Part shown: piece by piece, positions 7,764 through 15,006 of the stretch
How the letters are laid out: the number at the start of each line of letters is the position of its first letter
Position numbering within the stretch: position 1 is the first letter of the stretch
Assembly (NCBI GenBank): GCA_037145635.1
Contig: JBBCXB010000001.1
Coordinates: forward strand, 1,240,001 to 1,304,000
Direction of reading: 5' to 3'
DNA from: JAATFS01 sp037145635
GTDB taxonomy: Bacteria; Pseudomonadota; Gammaproteobacteria; Xanthomonadales; Xanthomonadaceae
DNA length: 64,000 bases
Translations under genes and position numbers: made by a program
Notes under the pieces: model-generated
Told to the model about the DNA's origin: nothing
Databases searched by the model: none
What the model saw: only the letters and a program-made list of their open reading frames with translations

Positions 7764-9152
7764 ATGACCGATCCCCGCATCACCTCGCTAGAACAGGCCG
7801 TCTACGGCCTGCGCCTGAAGACCGATCCGGCCGACCTGGAGCACTACGGCCGCGACTGGACCCGGCGCTGGACGCCGGCGCCGCTGGCCATCGCGCTGCC
7901 GGCCAGCGTGGAGGAGGTGCAGGCGATCGTGCGCTGGGCCAATGCCGAGGGCGTGGCGCTGGTGCCGTCGGGCGGGCGCACCGGCCTGTCCGGGGGCGCG
8001 GTGGCGGCCAACGGCGAACTGGTGCTGAGCCTGGAACGCATGAACAAGCCGCTGGCCTTCGACGCGGTCGACCGCACGCTGACCGTGCAGGCGGGCATGG
8101 CGCTGGAGGCGGTGCACGCCGCCGCGCGCGAGCACGGCCTGATCTACCCGGTGGATTTCGCCGCGCGCGGGTCCTGCTCGATCGGCGGCAACATCGCCAC
8201 CAATGCCGGCGGCATCCGCGTGATCCGCTACGGCAACACCCGCGAGTGGATCGCCGGGCTCAAGGTGGTGACCGGCGCCGGCGACCTGCTCGAGCTCAAC
8301 AACGCCCTAGTCAAGAACTCCAGCGGCTACGACTTCCGCCACCTGCTGATCGGCTCGGAGGGCACGCTCGGCGTGGTGGTCGAGGCGACGCTGCGGCTGA
8401 CCGAGCCGCCGCCGCCGAGCAACGTGATGCTGCTGGCGCTGCCGTCGTTCGAGGGGCTGATGCAGGTGTTCGCCGCGTTCCGCGCGCAGCTGCGGCTGGA
8501 GGCCTTCGAGTTCTTCACCGACCGGGCGCTGGGGCACGTGCTGGCGCATGGCGCGCAGGCGCCGTTCGCCGAGGTGCACCCGTACTACGTGGTGACCGAG
8601 TTCGCCAGCGGCGACGAGGCCCGGGAAGCGGCGGCGATGGCCGCGTTCGAGACCTGCCTGGAACAGGGCTGGGTCAGCGACGGCGTGATCAGCCAGAGCG
8701 AGGCGCAGGCCGCCCAGCTGTGGCGGCTGCGCGAAGGCATCACCGAGAGCGTGGCGCGCTACGTGCCCTACAAGAACGACATCTCGGTGCGGATCTCGGC
8801 GATGCCGGCGTTCCTGGCCGAGGCCCAGGCCCTGCTCGGCGAGGCCTATCCGCACTTCGACGTGGTGTGGTTCGGCCACATCGGCGACGGCAACCTGCAC
8901 ATCAACGTGCTCAAGCCCGACGGCACCTCCGACGCCGAGTTCATCGCCGCGTGCGAGCAGGTGACCAAGTTGCTGGCACAGGTCTTGCACAGCCACCAGG
9001 GCAGCATCTCGGCCGAACACGGCATCGGACTGGTCAAGAAGCCCTACCTGTCCAGCACCCGCAGCGAGGCCGAGATCGCGCTGATGCGCGGCGTCAAGCG
9101 TGCGTTCGATCCGCAGGGACTGCTCAACCCCGGCAAATTGTTCGACCTGTGA
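7764..9152 (+). CDS. FAD-linked D-2-hydroxyacid dehydrogenase (D-2-hydroxyglutarate type)
   Basis: This 462-residue flavoprotein is of the GlcD/Dld/D2HGDH family. The N-terminal PCMH FAD-binding domain includes PSGGRTGLSGGAV (about 72-84) and GSCSIGGNIATNAGG. The C-terminal oxidase domain includes the metal/substrate motif FGHIGDGNLHIN and SAEHGIGLVK. The family also contains D-lactate and glycolate oxidases. D-2-hydroxyglutarate is preferred as substrate because the gene sits back-to-back with serA, and SerA-type enzymes reduce 2-oxoglutarate to D-2-hydroxyglutarate during serine synthesis. The start at 7764 gives MTDPRITSLEQAV. Confidence 0.85.
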   Translation: MTDPRITSLEQAVYGLRLKTDPADLEHYGRDWTRRWTPAPLAIALPASVEEVQAIVRWANAEGVALVPSGGRTGLSGGAVAANGELVLSLERMNKPLAFDAVDRTLTVQAGMALEAVHAAAREHGLIYPVDFAARGSCSIGGNIATNAGGIRVIRYGNTREWIAGLKVVTGAGDLLELNNALVKNSSGYDFRHLLIGSEGTLGVVVEATLRLTEPPPPSNVMLLALPSFEGLMQVFAAFRAQLRLEAFEFFTDRALGHVLAHGAQAPFAEVHPYYVVTEFASGDEAREAAAMAAFETCLEQGWVSDGVISQSEAQAAQLWRLREGITESVARYVPYKNDISVRISAMPAFLAEAQALLGEAYPHFDVVWFGHIGDGNLHINVLKPDGTSDAEFIAACEQVTKLLAQVLHSHQGSISAEHGIGLVKKPYLSSTRSEAEIALMRGVKRAFDPQGLLNPGKLFDL

Positions 9153-9220
9153 CATCCCGGCCGCGCGTCAATCATGCGACGCTAACCACGTTTCCGCCTT
9201 TGTCTGGATCCCCACCCGCC

Positions 9221-9538
9221 ATGAAGAAAAAGTACCTCCTGCCGCTCTGCATCCTGCTCTCCCTGCCGGTCGCGGCCGCCGCCTCCAGCCTGGCCGGCAC
9301 CTCGGCCGGCGCCTCCTCGGGCGGCACCTCCGCTTCCACCGGCGGCACGTCCGACAGCAGTTCCGGCGACGACAAGGTGGTGCTCGACGCGCGCGACGAC
9401 GCGGCCGGCTTCGTGGCCAGCGACGGCCGCATCCGCGGCGCCCGCCTCGAAGCGGCGCTGCTGCAGCTGCGTGCCGGCAGCGACAAGGCGCGAGCCGCCA
9501 GCGACCTGGCGCTGGCACAGGCGATCCTGGCGCGGTGA
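9221..9538 (+). CDS. Exported DUF2388 small protein
   Basis: The protein has 105 residues with a clear signal peptide (MKKKYLLPLCILLSLPVAAAA), so it is periplasmic or secreted. A Ser/Thr/Gly-rich linker (about 22-50) follows, then the conserved block VVLDARDDAAGFVASDG-IRGA-LEAAL and a terminal ASDLALAQAILAR. This block is typical of DUF2388, a family of small exported proteins of unknown function best known from Pseudomonas. Its TGA overlaps the GTG start of the next gene by 4 bases, so the two are translationally coupled. Confidence 0.82.
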   Translation: MKKKYLLPLCILLSLPVAAAASSLAGTSAGASSGGTSASTGGTSDSSSGDDKVVLDARDDAAGFVASDGRIRGARLEAALLQLRAGSDKARAASDLALAQAILAR

Positions 9539-11367
9539 CCCACCGCCGCCGGCTGGCCGGCGCACTGCTGCTGGGCCTGCTGGCAGGCCTGCTGCTGGCG
9601 CCGTCGGCGCAGGGGGCGGTGCCATGGCGCGTCGACCCGGCGGACCTGTCCCCCGGGCAGCGCCGCGCCAGCGACGACCTGCTCGCCCAGGCGCTCGCAA
9701 AGCTGCCGGCGCGCTGGCGCCAGGCGCTGCCGGCCGACCTGCCGGTGCAATGGCGCGACGATCTCCCGCCCCACGTGCGCGGCCACGCGCGGCGTGGCCG
9801 GCTCCTGCTCGACAAGCGCCTGCTGCGTGATTGGCAGGCGCGCCCCGTGCCCGTGCCCGAGGGCGATGCGGCCACCCGCGCCGCGCTCGCCACCGTGATC
9901 CACGAGCTGGCCCACGTGCTCGACCGCTCGCCGCAGGGCGGGCTGTCGCGCGATGCGCGGCTGCGCGACCTGGCTGGCTGGCAGCGGCGGCCGCTGCGGC
10001 CGGGCCGGGGCGACAACGCCTTCCGCGACCGCAGCCCGGACCTCTACGAGCTGCGCCGCCCGGCGGAGTTCGTGGCGGTCAACCTCGAACACTTCGTGCT
10101 CGATCCGGACTACGCGTGCCGCCGCCCGGCGCTGGCGGCCTGGTTCCGCGCCCGGGTCGGCGAGCCGTCGCCCACTGCCGCGTGCGTGCCGGCGCTGCCG
10201 TTCCTGCAGGCCGACGACGACGACGGCCGGGTCTCGCTGCTGGCGCTGGACCCGTCCCGCGTCTATGCGGTCGACTACCTGCTTGCCGAGGGCAACGAGC
10301 AGGCGATGAGCCTGTGGGGCCACAGCATGCTGCGCCTGGTGATCTGCGCGCCGGGCCGGCCGCGCGGGCCGGACTGCCGCATGGACCTGCGCTACCACCG
10401 CGTGCTGTCGTTCCGCGCCTATGTCGGCGACGTGCAGATCTCCAGCTGGCGCGGGCTGACCGGGTCGTATCCGTCGCGGCTGTTCGTGCTGCCGCTGAAC
10501 CAGGTGGTCGACGACTACACCCAGGTCGAGCTGCGCAGCCTGGCCTCGGTGCCGCTGCGGCTGAGCCCGGACGAGATCGCCGCGCTGCTGGAGCGCGCCG
10601 GCCGCGTGCACTGGAGCTACGACGGCCGCTACTACTTCATCGGCAACAACTGCGCGGTGGAGACCTACAAGCTGCTGCACGACGGCGTCGCGCGGCTGGC
10701 CGCGCTGCCGCTGTCGGGCATCACCCCGCGCGGGCTGCTGCGGCGGCTGGCGCGAACCGGCGTGGCCGATCCGTCGGTCCTGGACGACCACGCCGAAGCG
10801 ACCCGCCGCGGCTACTACTTCGACTCGGTCGCCGCCCACTACCAGGCGATGTTCGACGTGCTGCGGGCGCGCCTGCCGGTGCCGCAGCGCGACGTCGAGC
10901 AGTGGCTGGCGCTGGAGCCCGCGCAGCGCCGCGCCTGGCTGCCGCAGGCCGACCTGCGCAGCGCGGCGGCGATGCTGCTGCTGGAACAGGCCGCGTCCCG
11001 CCGCCAGGAACTGCGCGCACGCGATACGCTCAAGCGCACGCTGCTGCGCGGCCCGGACGCGGCGGCCCCGCGCGCGGCCTTGCACGAACTGCTGGCGCAG
11101 GGCGGGCTGCTGGCGCGGCCGGCGTCGCTGCTGGACGGGGAAGGCTACGGCCTGCCGCAGGCGCCGGAACTGGCGCGGCTCGCCCCGCAGCTGCAGGCCC
11201 GCAACGCGGACACGGGGCAGGGCTGGCAGGCGTTGCGCAGCCAGGCGCGCGCCGCGCTGCCGCCGCGCGAGCGCGCGGCGATGGAGGGCACCGAGCACAA
11301 CCTGGCCGCGATCGGCCAGCGCCTGCGCGAACTCGGTGCGGCCGGGGCGGACCTGGCGCGGCCCTAG
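9535..11367 (+). CDS. Exported HExxH / DUF4105 (Lnb N-terminal-like) protein
   Basis: The protein has about 610 residues. The GTG at 9535 is chosen because it gives a signal peptide (VTHRRRLAGALLLGLLAG) and a 4-base overlap with the DUF2388 gene. Two parts are visible. An N-terminal region has a zinc-peptidase-like H123-E-L-A-H127 motif and a later PAEF (E178) as a possible third ligand. A central DUF4105 domain has the conserved H263 (SLWGHSML) and C373 (GNNCAVE), suggesting a papain-like/NlpC-type site. The C-terminal third is helical and poorly conserved. It is probably a periplasmic hydrolase; its substrate is unknown. Confidence 0.82.
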   Translation: MTHRRRLAGALLLGLLAGLLLAPSAQGAVPWRVDPADLSPGQRRASDDLLAQALAKLPARWRQALPADLPVQWRDDLPPHVRGHARRGRLLLDKRLLRDWQARPVPVPEGDAATRAALATVIHELAHVLDRSPQGGLSRDARLRDLAGWQRRPLRPGRGDNAFRDRSPDLYELRRPAEFVAVNLEHFVLDPDYACRRPALAAWFRARVGEPSPTAACVPALPFLQADDDDGRVSLLALDPSRVYAVDYLLAEGNEQAMSLWGHSMLRLVICAPGRPRGPDCRMDLRYHRVLSFRAYVGDVQISSWRGLTGSYPSRLFVLPLNQVVDDYTQVELRSLASVPLRLSPDEIAALLERAGRVHWSYDGRYYFIGNNCAVETYKLLHDGVARLAALPLSGITPRGLLRRLARTGVADPSVLDDHAEATRRGYYFDSVAAHYQAMFDVLRARLPVPQRDVEQWLALEPAQRRAWLPQADLRSAAAMLLLEQAASRRQELRARDTLKRTLLRGPDAAAPRAALHELLAQGGLLARPASLLDGEGYGLPQAPELARLAPQLQARNADTGQGWQALRSQARAALPPRERAAMEGTEHNLAAIGQRLRELGAAGADLARP

Positions 11368-11413
11368 CGGCGCGTCGGCGAGTGCCGGCGCGGGCCGCGC
11401 GCAGGCACGGGCG

Positions 11414-11980
11414 TCAGTCGGCGCGGCCGGCGAACTCGCCGGTGGTGGTGTTCACCAGCACGCGCTCGCCGTTGACGATGTACTCCGGGACCATGATCTC
11501 GAGACCGGTGGAGAGCCGGGCCGGCTTGGGGCGCTTGGTGGCGGTGCCGCCCTTCAGTTCCGGCGGGGTCTCGACCACTTCCAGCACGACGCTGGTCGGC
11601 AGCTGCACGGCCACCGGGGTTTCGTCGATCACCTGCACGTAGAGACCGGTCAGCCCGTCGGTGATGTAGCCGGCGTCGTCGCCGACGACGTCCGCGTCCA
11701 GCATGTACGGGGTGTAGTCCTCGTCGTCGAGGAACACAAACGCATCGCCGTCCTTGTACGAATAGGTGGACTGGCGGCGCAGCAGCTCGACCTCGGGCAG
11801 GTTGTCGTCGGCATCGAAGCTGGCGTCGAGCTTGTTGCCGCCCGGCACGCTGTACATGATGAAGCGGAAGCGCACGTTGCCGCCGCGGCCCTGCGGCGAG
11901 CTGCGCTCGATGTCGCGGATCTGGTAGACGCCGTTGTTGAATTCGACGACGTTGCCTTTCTTGATATCGCTGGCTTTCAT
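11414..11980 (-). CDS. yeiP: EF-P-like translation factor (YeiP/EfpL)
   Basis: This 188-residue protein has three OB/KOW-like beta domains, as in elongation factor P. It should bind the ribosome and relieve stalling at particular proline-containing motifs. The tip loop of domain I reads SSPQGRGGN with Arg32 rather than the lysine modified in many EF-Ps, and it is longer than in canonical EF-P. This matches the EfpL (YeiP) paralogue. The frame is open 33 codons upstream through a repeat array, but the ATG at 11980 begins the conserved MKASDIKKGN. Confidence 0.88.
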   Translation of the reverse strand: MKASDIKKGNVVEFNNGVYQIRDIERSSPQGRGGNVRFRFIMYSVPGGNKLDASFDADDNLPEVELLRRQSTYSYKDGDAFVFLDDEDYTPYMLDADVVGDDAGYITDGLTGLYVQVIDETPVAVQLPTSVVLEVVETPPELKGGTATKRPKPARLSTGLEIMVPEYIVNGERVLVNTTTGEFAGRAD

Positions 11981-12085
11981 TGGGGAATCGGGAGTTGGGA
12001 AGGGAGAATGGAGGGGGCCGGGGCGGGGCGGAAGGGGCAGGGTGGGCGCCGTTGCGATTCCCCGTTCCCGATTCCCCATTCCCGG
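11981..12085. repeat. Intergenic GGGAATC heptamer array (copy B)
   Basis: A G-rich arm next to the efpL start (11982-12010, units like GGGAATCGGG) and a C-rich arm (12056-12088, ATTCCCCGTTCCCGATTCCCC-like) flank a purine-rich centre. The layout is the same inverted one as copy A. It lies between the SDR stop and the efpL start on the minus strand. Confidence 0.65.
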
Positions 12086-12871
12086 CTACCTGGGCGCCAG
12101 CCGCACCGCGCCGTCGAGCCGCAGGACCTCGCCGTTGAGATAGCGGTTGCGCAGCAGGAAGGCCACGGTGTCGGCGAACTCCTCGGGCTGGCCGAGGCGC
12201 GAGGGGAACGGAATCGAGGCCGCCAGCGACTGCTGCACCGCCTCGGGCATGCCGTCCACCATCGGCGTCCAGAAGATGCCCGGGGCGATCGTCATCACGC
12301 GGATGCCGAAGCGCGCCAGCTCGCGCGCCATCGGCAGGGTCATGCCGACCACGCCGCCCTTGCTGGCGGCGTAGGCGGCCTGGCCGATCTGGCCCTCGTA
12401 GGCCGCAACCGAGGCGGTGTTGACGATCAGCCCGCGCTCGCCGTCCTCGCCCGGCGGGTTGTGCTGCATCGCGTCGGCGGCGGCCTTGGCGACGTTGAAG
12501 CTGCCGACCAGGTTGACCAGCACCGTGCTGCGGAACGTCGCCAGCGGCAGCGGCCGGCTTTCACCCCGGTCGTCCCTGCCGAGCACGCGCCCGGCGCCGA
12601 GGATGCCGGCGCAGCTCACCGCCAGGGTCAGCCCGCCGAGGAAGTCGCGGGCGGCCGCGACGCTGGCCGCCACCGCGGCCTCGTCGGTGACGTCGGTGCG
12701 GAAATAACGGACGTGGGCCTCGCCGAGTGCGGCGACGGCGGCGGCCCCCTTGTCATCGTCGATGTCGAACAGCGCCACCTTGCCGCCGTCGGCGACCAGG
12801 CGCTGGGCGACGGCCAGGCCGAGGCCGGACACGCCACCGGTGACGAGCGCTAGTACGGAGGAAGGCTGCAT
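12086..12871 (-). CDS. SDR-family 3-hydroxyacyl-CoA dehydrogenase (type 2/HSD10-like)
   Basis: This 261-residue short-chain dehydrogenase has the NAD(H)-binding TGGVSGLG motif near residue 11, D-I-D after beta-2 (NAD preference) and the catalytic Ser-Tyr-Lys set (NTASVAAYEG, then YAASK). The segment from YAASKGG through PGIFWTPM is typical of type-2 3-hydroxyacyl-CoA/2-methyl-3-hydroxybutyryl-CoA dehydrogenases. It probably oxidises a 3-hydroxyacyl-CoA in branched-chain amino acid or fatty acid breakdown. It follows the HMG-CoA lyase gene after 77 bases on the same strand, consistent with an acyl-CoA catabolic role. The exact substrate is inference. Confidence 0.85.
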   Translation of the reverse strand: MQPSSVLALVTGGVSGLGLAVAQRLVADGGKVALFDIDDDKGAAAVAALGEAHVRYFRTDVTDEAAVAASVAAARDFLGGLTLAVSCAGILGAGRVLGRDDRGESRPLPLATFRSTVLVNLVGSFNVAKAAADAMQHNPPGEDGERGLIVNTASVAAYEGQIGQAAYAASKGGVVGMTLPMARELARFGIRVMTIAPGIFWTPMVDGMPEAVQQSLAASIPFPSRLGQPEEFADTVAFLLRNRYLNGEVLRLDGAVRLAPR

Positions 12872-12948
12872 GCGTCCTGGTCCAGGGGGAACGGCCGGCG
12901 ATTCTAGCCGAACCGGGGTCGCGGCCGCCGTGGCCCGGGCGCCGGCGC

Positions 12949-13848
12949 TCACGCCGCCGCCAGGGCGCGGCCGACGCGGCTGCCGGTCTCGCGGCCGAGG
13001 CGGGCGGCCAGCCAGCGCCCGGTGGCCGCGAGCGCGGGCAGGTCGATGCCCGTCTGCAGGCCGAGGCCATGCAGCAGGTAGACCACGTCCTCGCTGGCGA
13101 CGTTGCCGCTGGCGCCGCGGGCGTAGGGGCAGCCGCCGGCCCCGGACACCGCGGCGTCGACCACCCGCACGCCTTCCTCCACGCAGGCGGCGAGGTTCGC
13201 CAGCGCCTGGCCGTAGGTGTCGTGGAAGTGCACCGCCAGCGCCGCCATCGGCACCGCCTGGGCGACCTCGCGCAGCATCGTCCGCGCGGCGCGCGCGGTG
13301 CCGACGCCGATGGTGTCGCCGAGCGAGATCTCGTAGCAGCCCAGGCGGTACAGCCGGGCGGCGACGTCCACCACCGTCGCCACCGGCACCTCGCCCTGGT
13401 AGGGGCAGCCGAGCACCGTGGACACGTAGCCGCGCACCTTCACCCCGTCGGCGCGGGCGCGCTCCAGCACCGGCCGGAAGCGCTCCAGGGACTCGTCGAT
13501 GCCGGCGTTGGTGTTGGTGCGGTTGAACGTCTCCGACGCGGCGGTGAACACCGCGACCTCGGTCACGCCGGCCGCGCGCGCGCGCTCGTAGCCGCGCTCG
13601 TTGGGCACCAGCACCGGGTAGCCGACGCCGGGGCGGCGCGCGATGCCGGCGTACACCTCGGCCGCGTCGGCCAGCTGCGGCACCCAGCGCGGGCTGACGA
13701 AGCTGGTGGCCTCGATGGTCGCCAGCCCGGTGGCCGACAGGCGGTCGATCAGCGCGATCTTGTCGGCGGTGGCGACCGCCTGGGCCTCGTTCTGCAGCCC
13801 GTCGCGCGGGCCGACCTCGACCACCCGCACGAAATCGGCGGCGGTCAT
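12949..13848 (-). CDS. Hydroxymethylglutaryl-CoA lyase
   Basis: This 299-residue HMGL-like TIM-barrel enzyme cleaves HMG-CoA to acetyl-CoA and acetoacetate, the last step of leucine breakdown. The start motif EVGPRDGLQNE carries the catalytic Arg and metal-binding Asp. HFHDTYGQA gives two histidine ligands, and the family's Cys loop is visible as GAGGCPYARGASGN. The ATG at 13848 overlaps the upstream enoyl-CoA hydratase stop by 4 bases, showing translational coupling. The usual partner genes (isovaleryl-CoA dehydrogenase, methylcrotonyl-CoA carboxylase) are not in this window. It is equivalent to LiuE/MvaB. Confidence 0.94.
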   Translation of the reverse strand: MTAADFVRVVEVGPRDGLQNEAQAVATADKIALIDRLSATGLATIEATSFVSPRWVPQLADAAEVYAGIARRPGVGYPVLVPNERGYERARAAGVTEVAVFTAASETFNRTNTNAGIDESLERFRPVLERARADGVKVRGYVSTVLGCPYQGEVPVATVVDVAARLYRLGCYEISLGDTIGVGTARAARTMLREVAQAVPMAALAVHFHDTYGQALANLAACVEEGVRVVDAAVSGAGGCPYARGASGNVASEDVVYLLHGLGLQTGIDLPALAATGRWLAARLGRETGSRVGRALAAA

Positions 13849-14642
13849 TCCAGGTCTCCCGGCAGCCAAGCAGGCGGCCGCTTCTCCAGGAACGCGCCCA
13901 GGCCTTCCTGGCCCTCCGGCGACACCCGCAGCCGCGCGATCAGCGCGGCGGTGTCGGCGTCCACGGCGGCGCTGTCGCCGCCGCGCGCGACCCGTGCCAC
14001 CAGGGCCTTGGCGCGGCTGGCGGCCAGCGGGCCGGACGCCAGCAGCTGCCGCACCTGGTAGGCCACGGCGGCATCCAGCTGCGGCCCGGCCACGACCTGG
14101 TGCAGCAGGCCCAGCGACAGCCCCAGCCCGGCATCGAAGCTCTCGCCGGTGGCGAACCAGCGCCGCGCCTGGCGCGCGCCGATCGCCGCCACCACGTAGG
14201 GCGAGATCACCGCCGGCAGCAGGCCCAGGCGGGCCTCGGTGAGGCCGAAGCGGGCCTCGGCCGAGGCGACCGCGATGTCGCAGCAGGCCACCAGGCCGAC
14301 GCCGCCGCCGTACGCGGCGCCGTGCACGCGGGCGAGGGTGGGCTTGGGCAGTTCGTCCAGCGTGCGCATCAGCCGCGCCAGTGCCAGCGCGTCGCTGCGG
14401 TTGTCGGCCTCGCTGGCGGCGGCCATGCCGCGCATCCACTGCAGGTCGGCGCCGGCCGAGAACGACGCGCCGGCGCCGGCCAGCACCACCACCCGGACCG
14501 CGTCCGCGGCGGCCGCGGCCTCGAGCGCATCGGTCAGCGCCGCGATCAGCCCGGCGTCGAAGGCGTTGTGCAGTGCGGGGCGGTTAAGCCGCAGCGTCCT
14601 CACCGGCCCCTGGTTCTCGACGATCAGTGCGGATTCCTGCAT
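13845..14642 (-). CDS. Enoyl-CoA hydratase/isomerase (methylglutaconyl-CoA hydratase-like)
   Basis: This 265-residue crotonase-fold enzyme has the oxyanion-hole segments AGASFSAGADLQWM and HGAAYGGGVGLVACCD, and EARFGLTEARLGLLPA contains the catalytic-loop glutamate. The coupling to HMG-CoA lyase (4-base overlap) makes 3-methylglutaconyl-CoA the likely substrate, with HMG-CoA as product, as for LiuC. General enoyl-CoA hydratase activity cannot be excluded. It is the first gene of the three-gene catabolic set ending at 12086. Confidence 0.88.
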   Translation of the reverse strand: MQESALIVENQGPVRTLRLNRPALHNAFDAGLIAALTDALEAAAAADAVRVVVLAGAGASFSAGADLQWMRGMAAASEADNRSDALALARLMRTLDELPKPTLARVHGAAYGGGVGLVACCDIAVASAEARFGLTEARLGLLPAVISPYVVAAIGARQARRWFATGESFDAGLGLSLGLLHQVVAGPQLDAAVAYQVRQLLASGPLAASRAKALVARVARGGDSAAVDADTAALIARLRVSPEGQEGLGAFLEKRPPAWLPGDLE

Positions 14643-14720
14643 GCGCGGCCACGTCCCTGGTTAAACGGACCCCATCATAGCCAGGGCCCGCGCGCAGGCC
14701 ATGACGCGCTGCGTCGATGG

Positions 14721-14740
14721 TAGAATTGAGAACCATTCTC
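14721..14740 (+). promoter_or_regulatory. feoAB promoter with Fur-box-like repeat
   Basis: A TAGAAT -10 box (14721-14726) abuts GAGAA-CCA-TTCTC (14728-14740), an inverted repeat resembling half of a classical Fur box (GATAATGATTCTC-like). Fur bound here would cover the transcription start. This fits ferrous-iron uptake being shut off when iron is plentiful. Confidence 0.65.
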
Positions 14741-14757
14741 TAACAGCCAGGCGTCTT

Positions 14758-15006
14758 GTGACGTTGTCCGACATGCCATTGCACCGCACCGCCCTCGTCG
14801 AATCCGTGGAGGACCGTCAGCCCAAGGACGGCATTGCCCGGCGCCTGCGCGAACTTGGGTTCGTCGCCGGCGAGGAGGTGAAGGTGCTGGCGACCGGGCC
14901 GGTCGGGCGCGAGCCGCTGCTGGTGCAGGTCGGCTACACCCGCTTCGCGCTGCGCCGCAGCGAGGCCCAGCGCATCCAGGTCCGTGCCCTGGAGGCGAAC
15001 GCATGA
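14758..15006 (+). CDS. feoA: FeoA, ferrous iron transport accessory protein
   Basis: This 82-residue SH3-like cytosolic protein works with FeoB in Fe(II) import. The conserved core is visible (IARRLRELGFVAGEEVKVLATGP, then GYTRFALRRSEA). The GTG at 14758 (VTLSDMPLH) is preferred. An ATG at 14701 would place the Fur-like site inside the gene and add residues unlike FeoA, and the ATG at 14773 is also possible. Its TGA overlaps the feoB ATG by 4 bases. Confidence 0.9.
   Translation: MTLSDMPLHRTALVESVEDRQPKDGIARRLRELGFVAGEEVKVLATGPVGREPLLVQVGYTRFALRRSEAQRIQVRALEANA

Noticed and set aside
14701..14757. ATG at 14701 as the feoA start
   Set aside because: It would put the -10 box and Fur-like site inside the gene and add residues unlike FeoA; the GTG at 14758 gives the family N-terminus.
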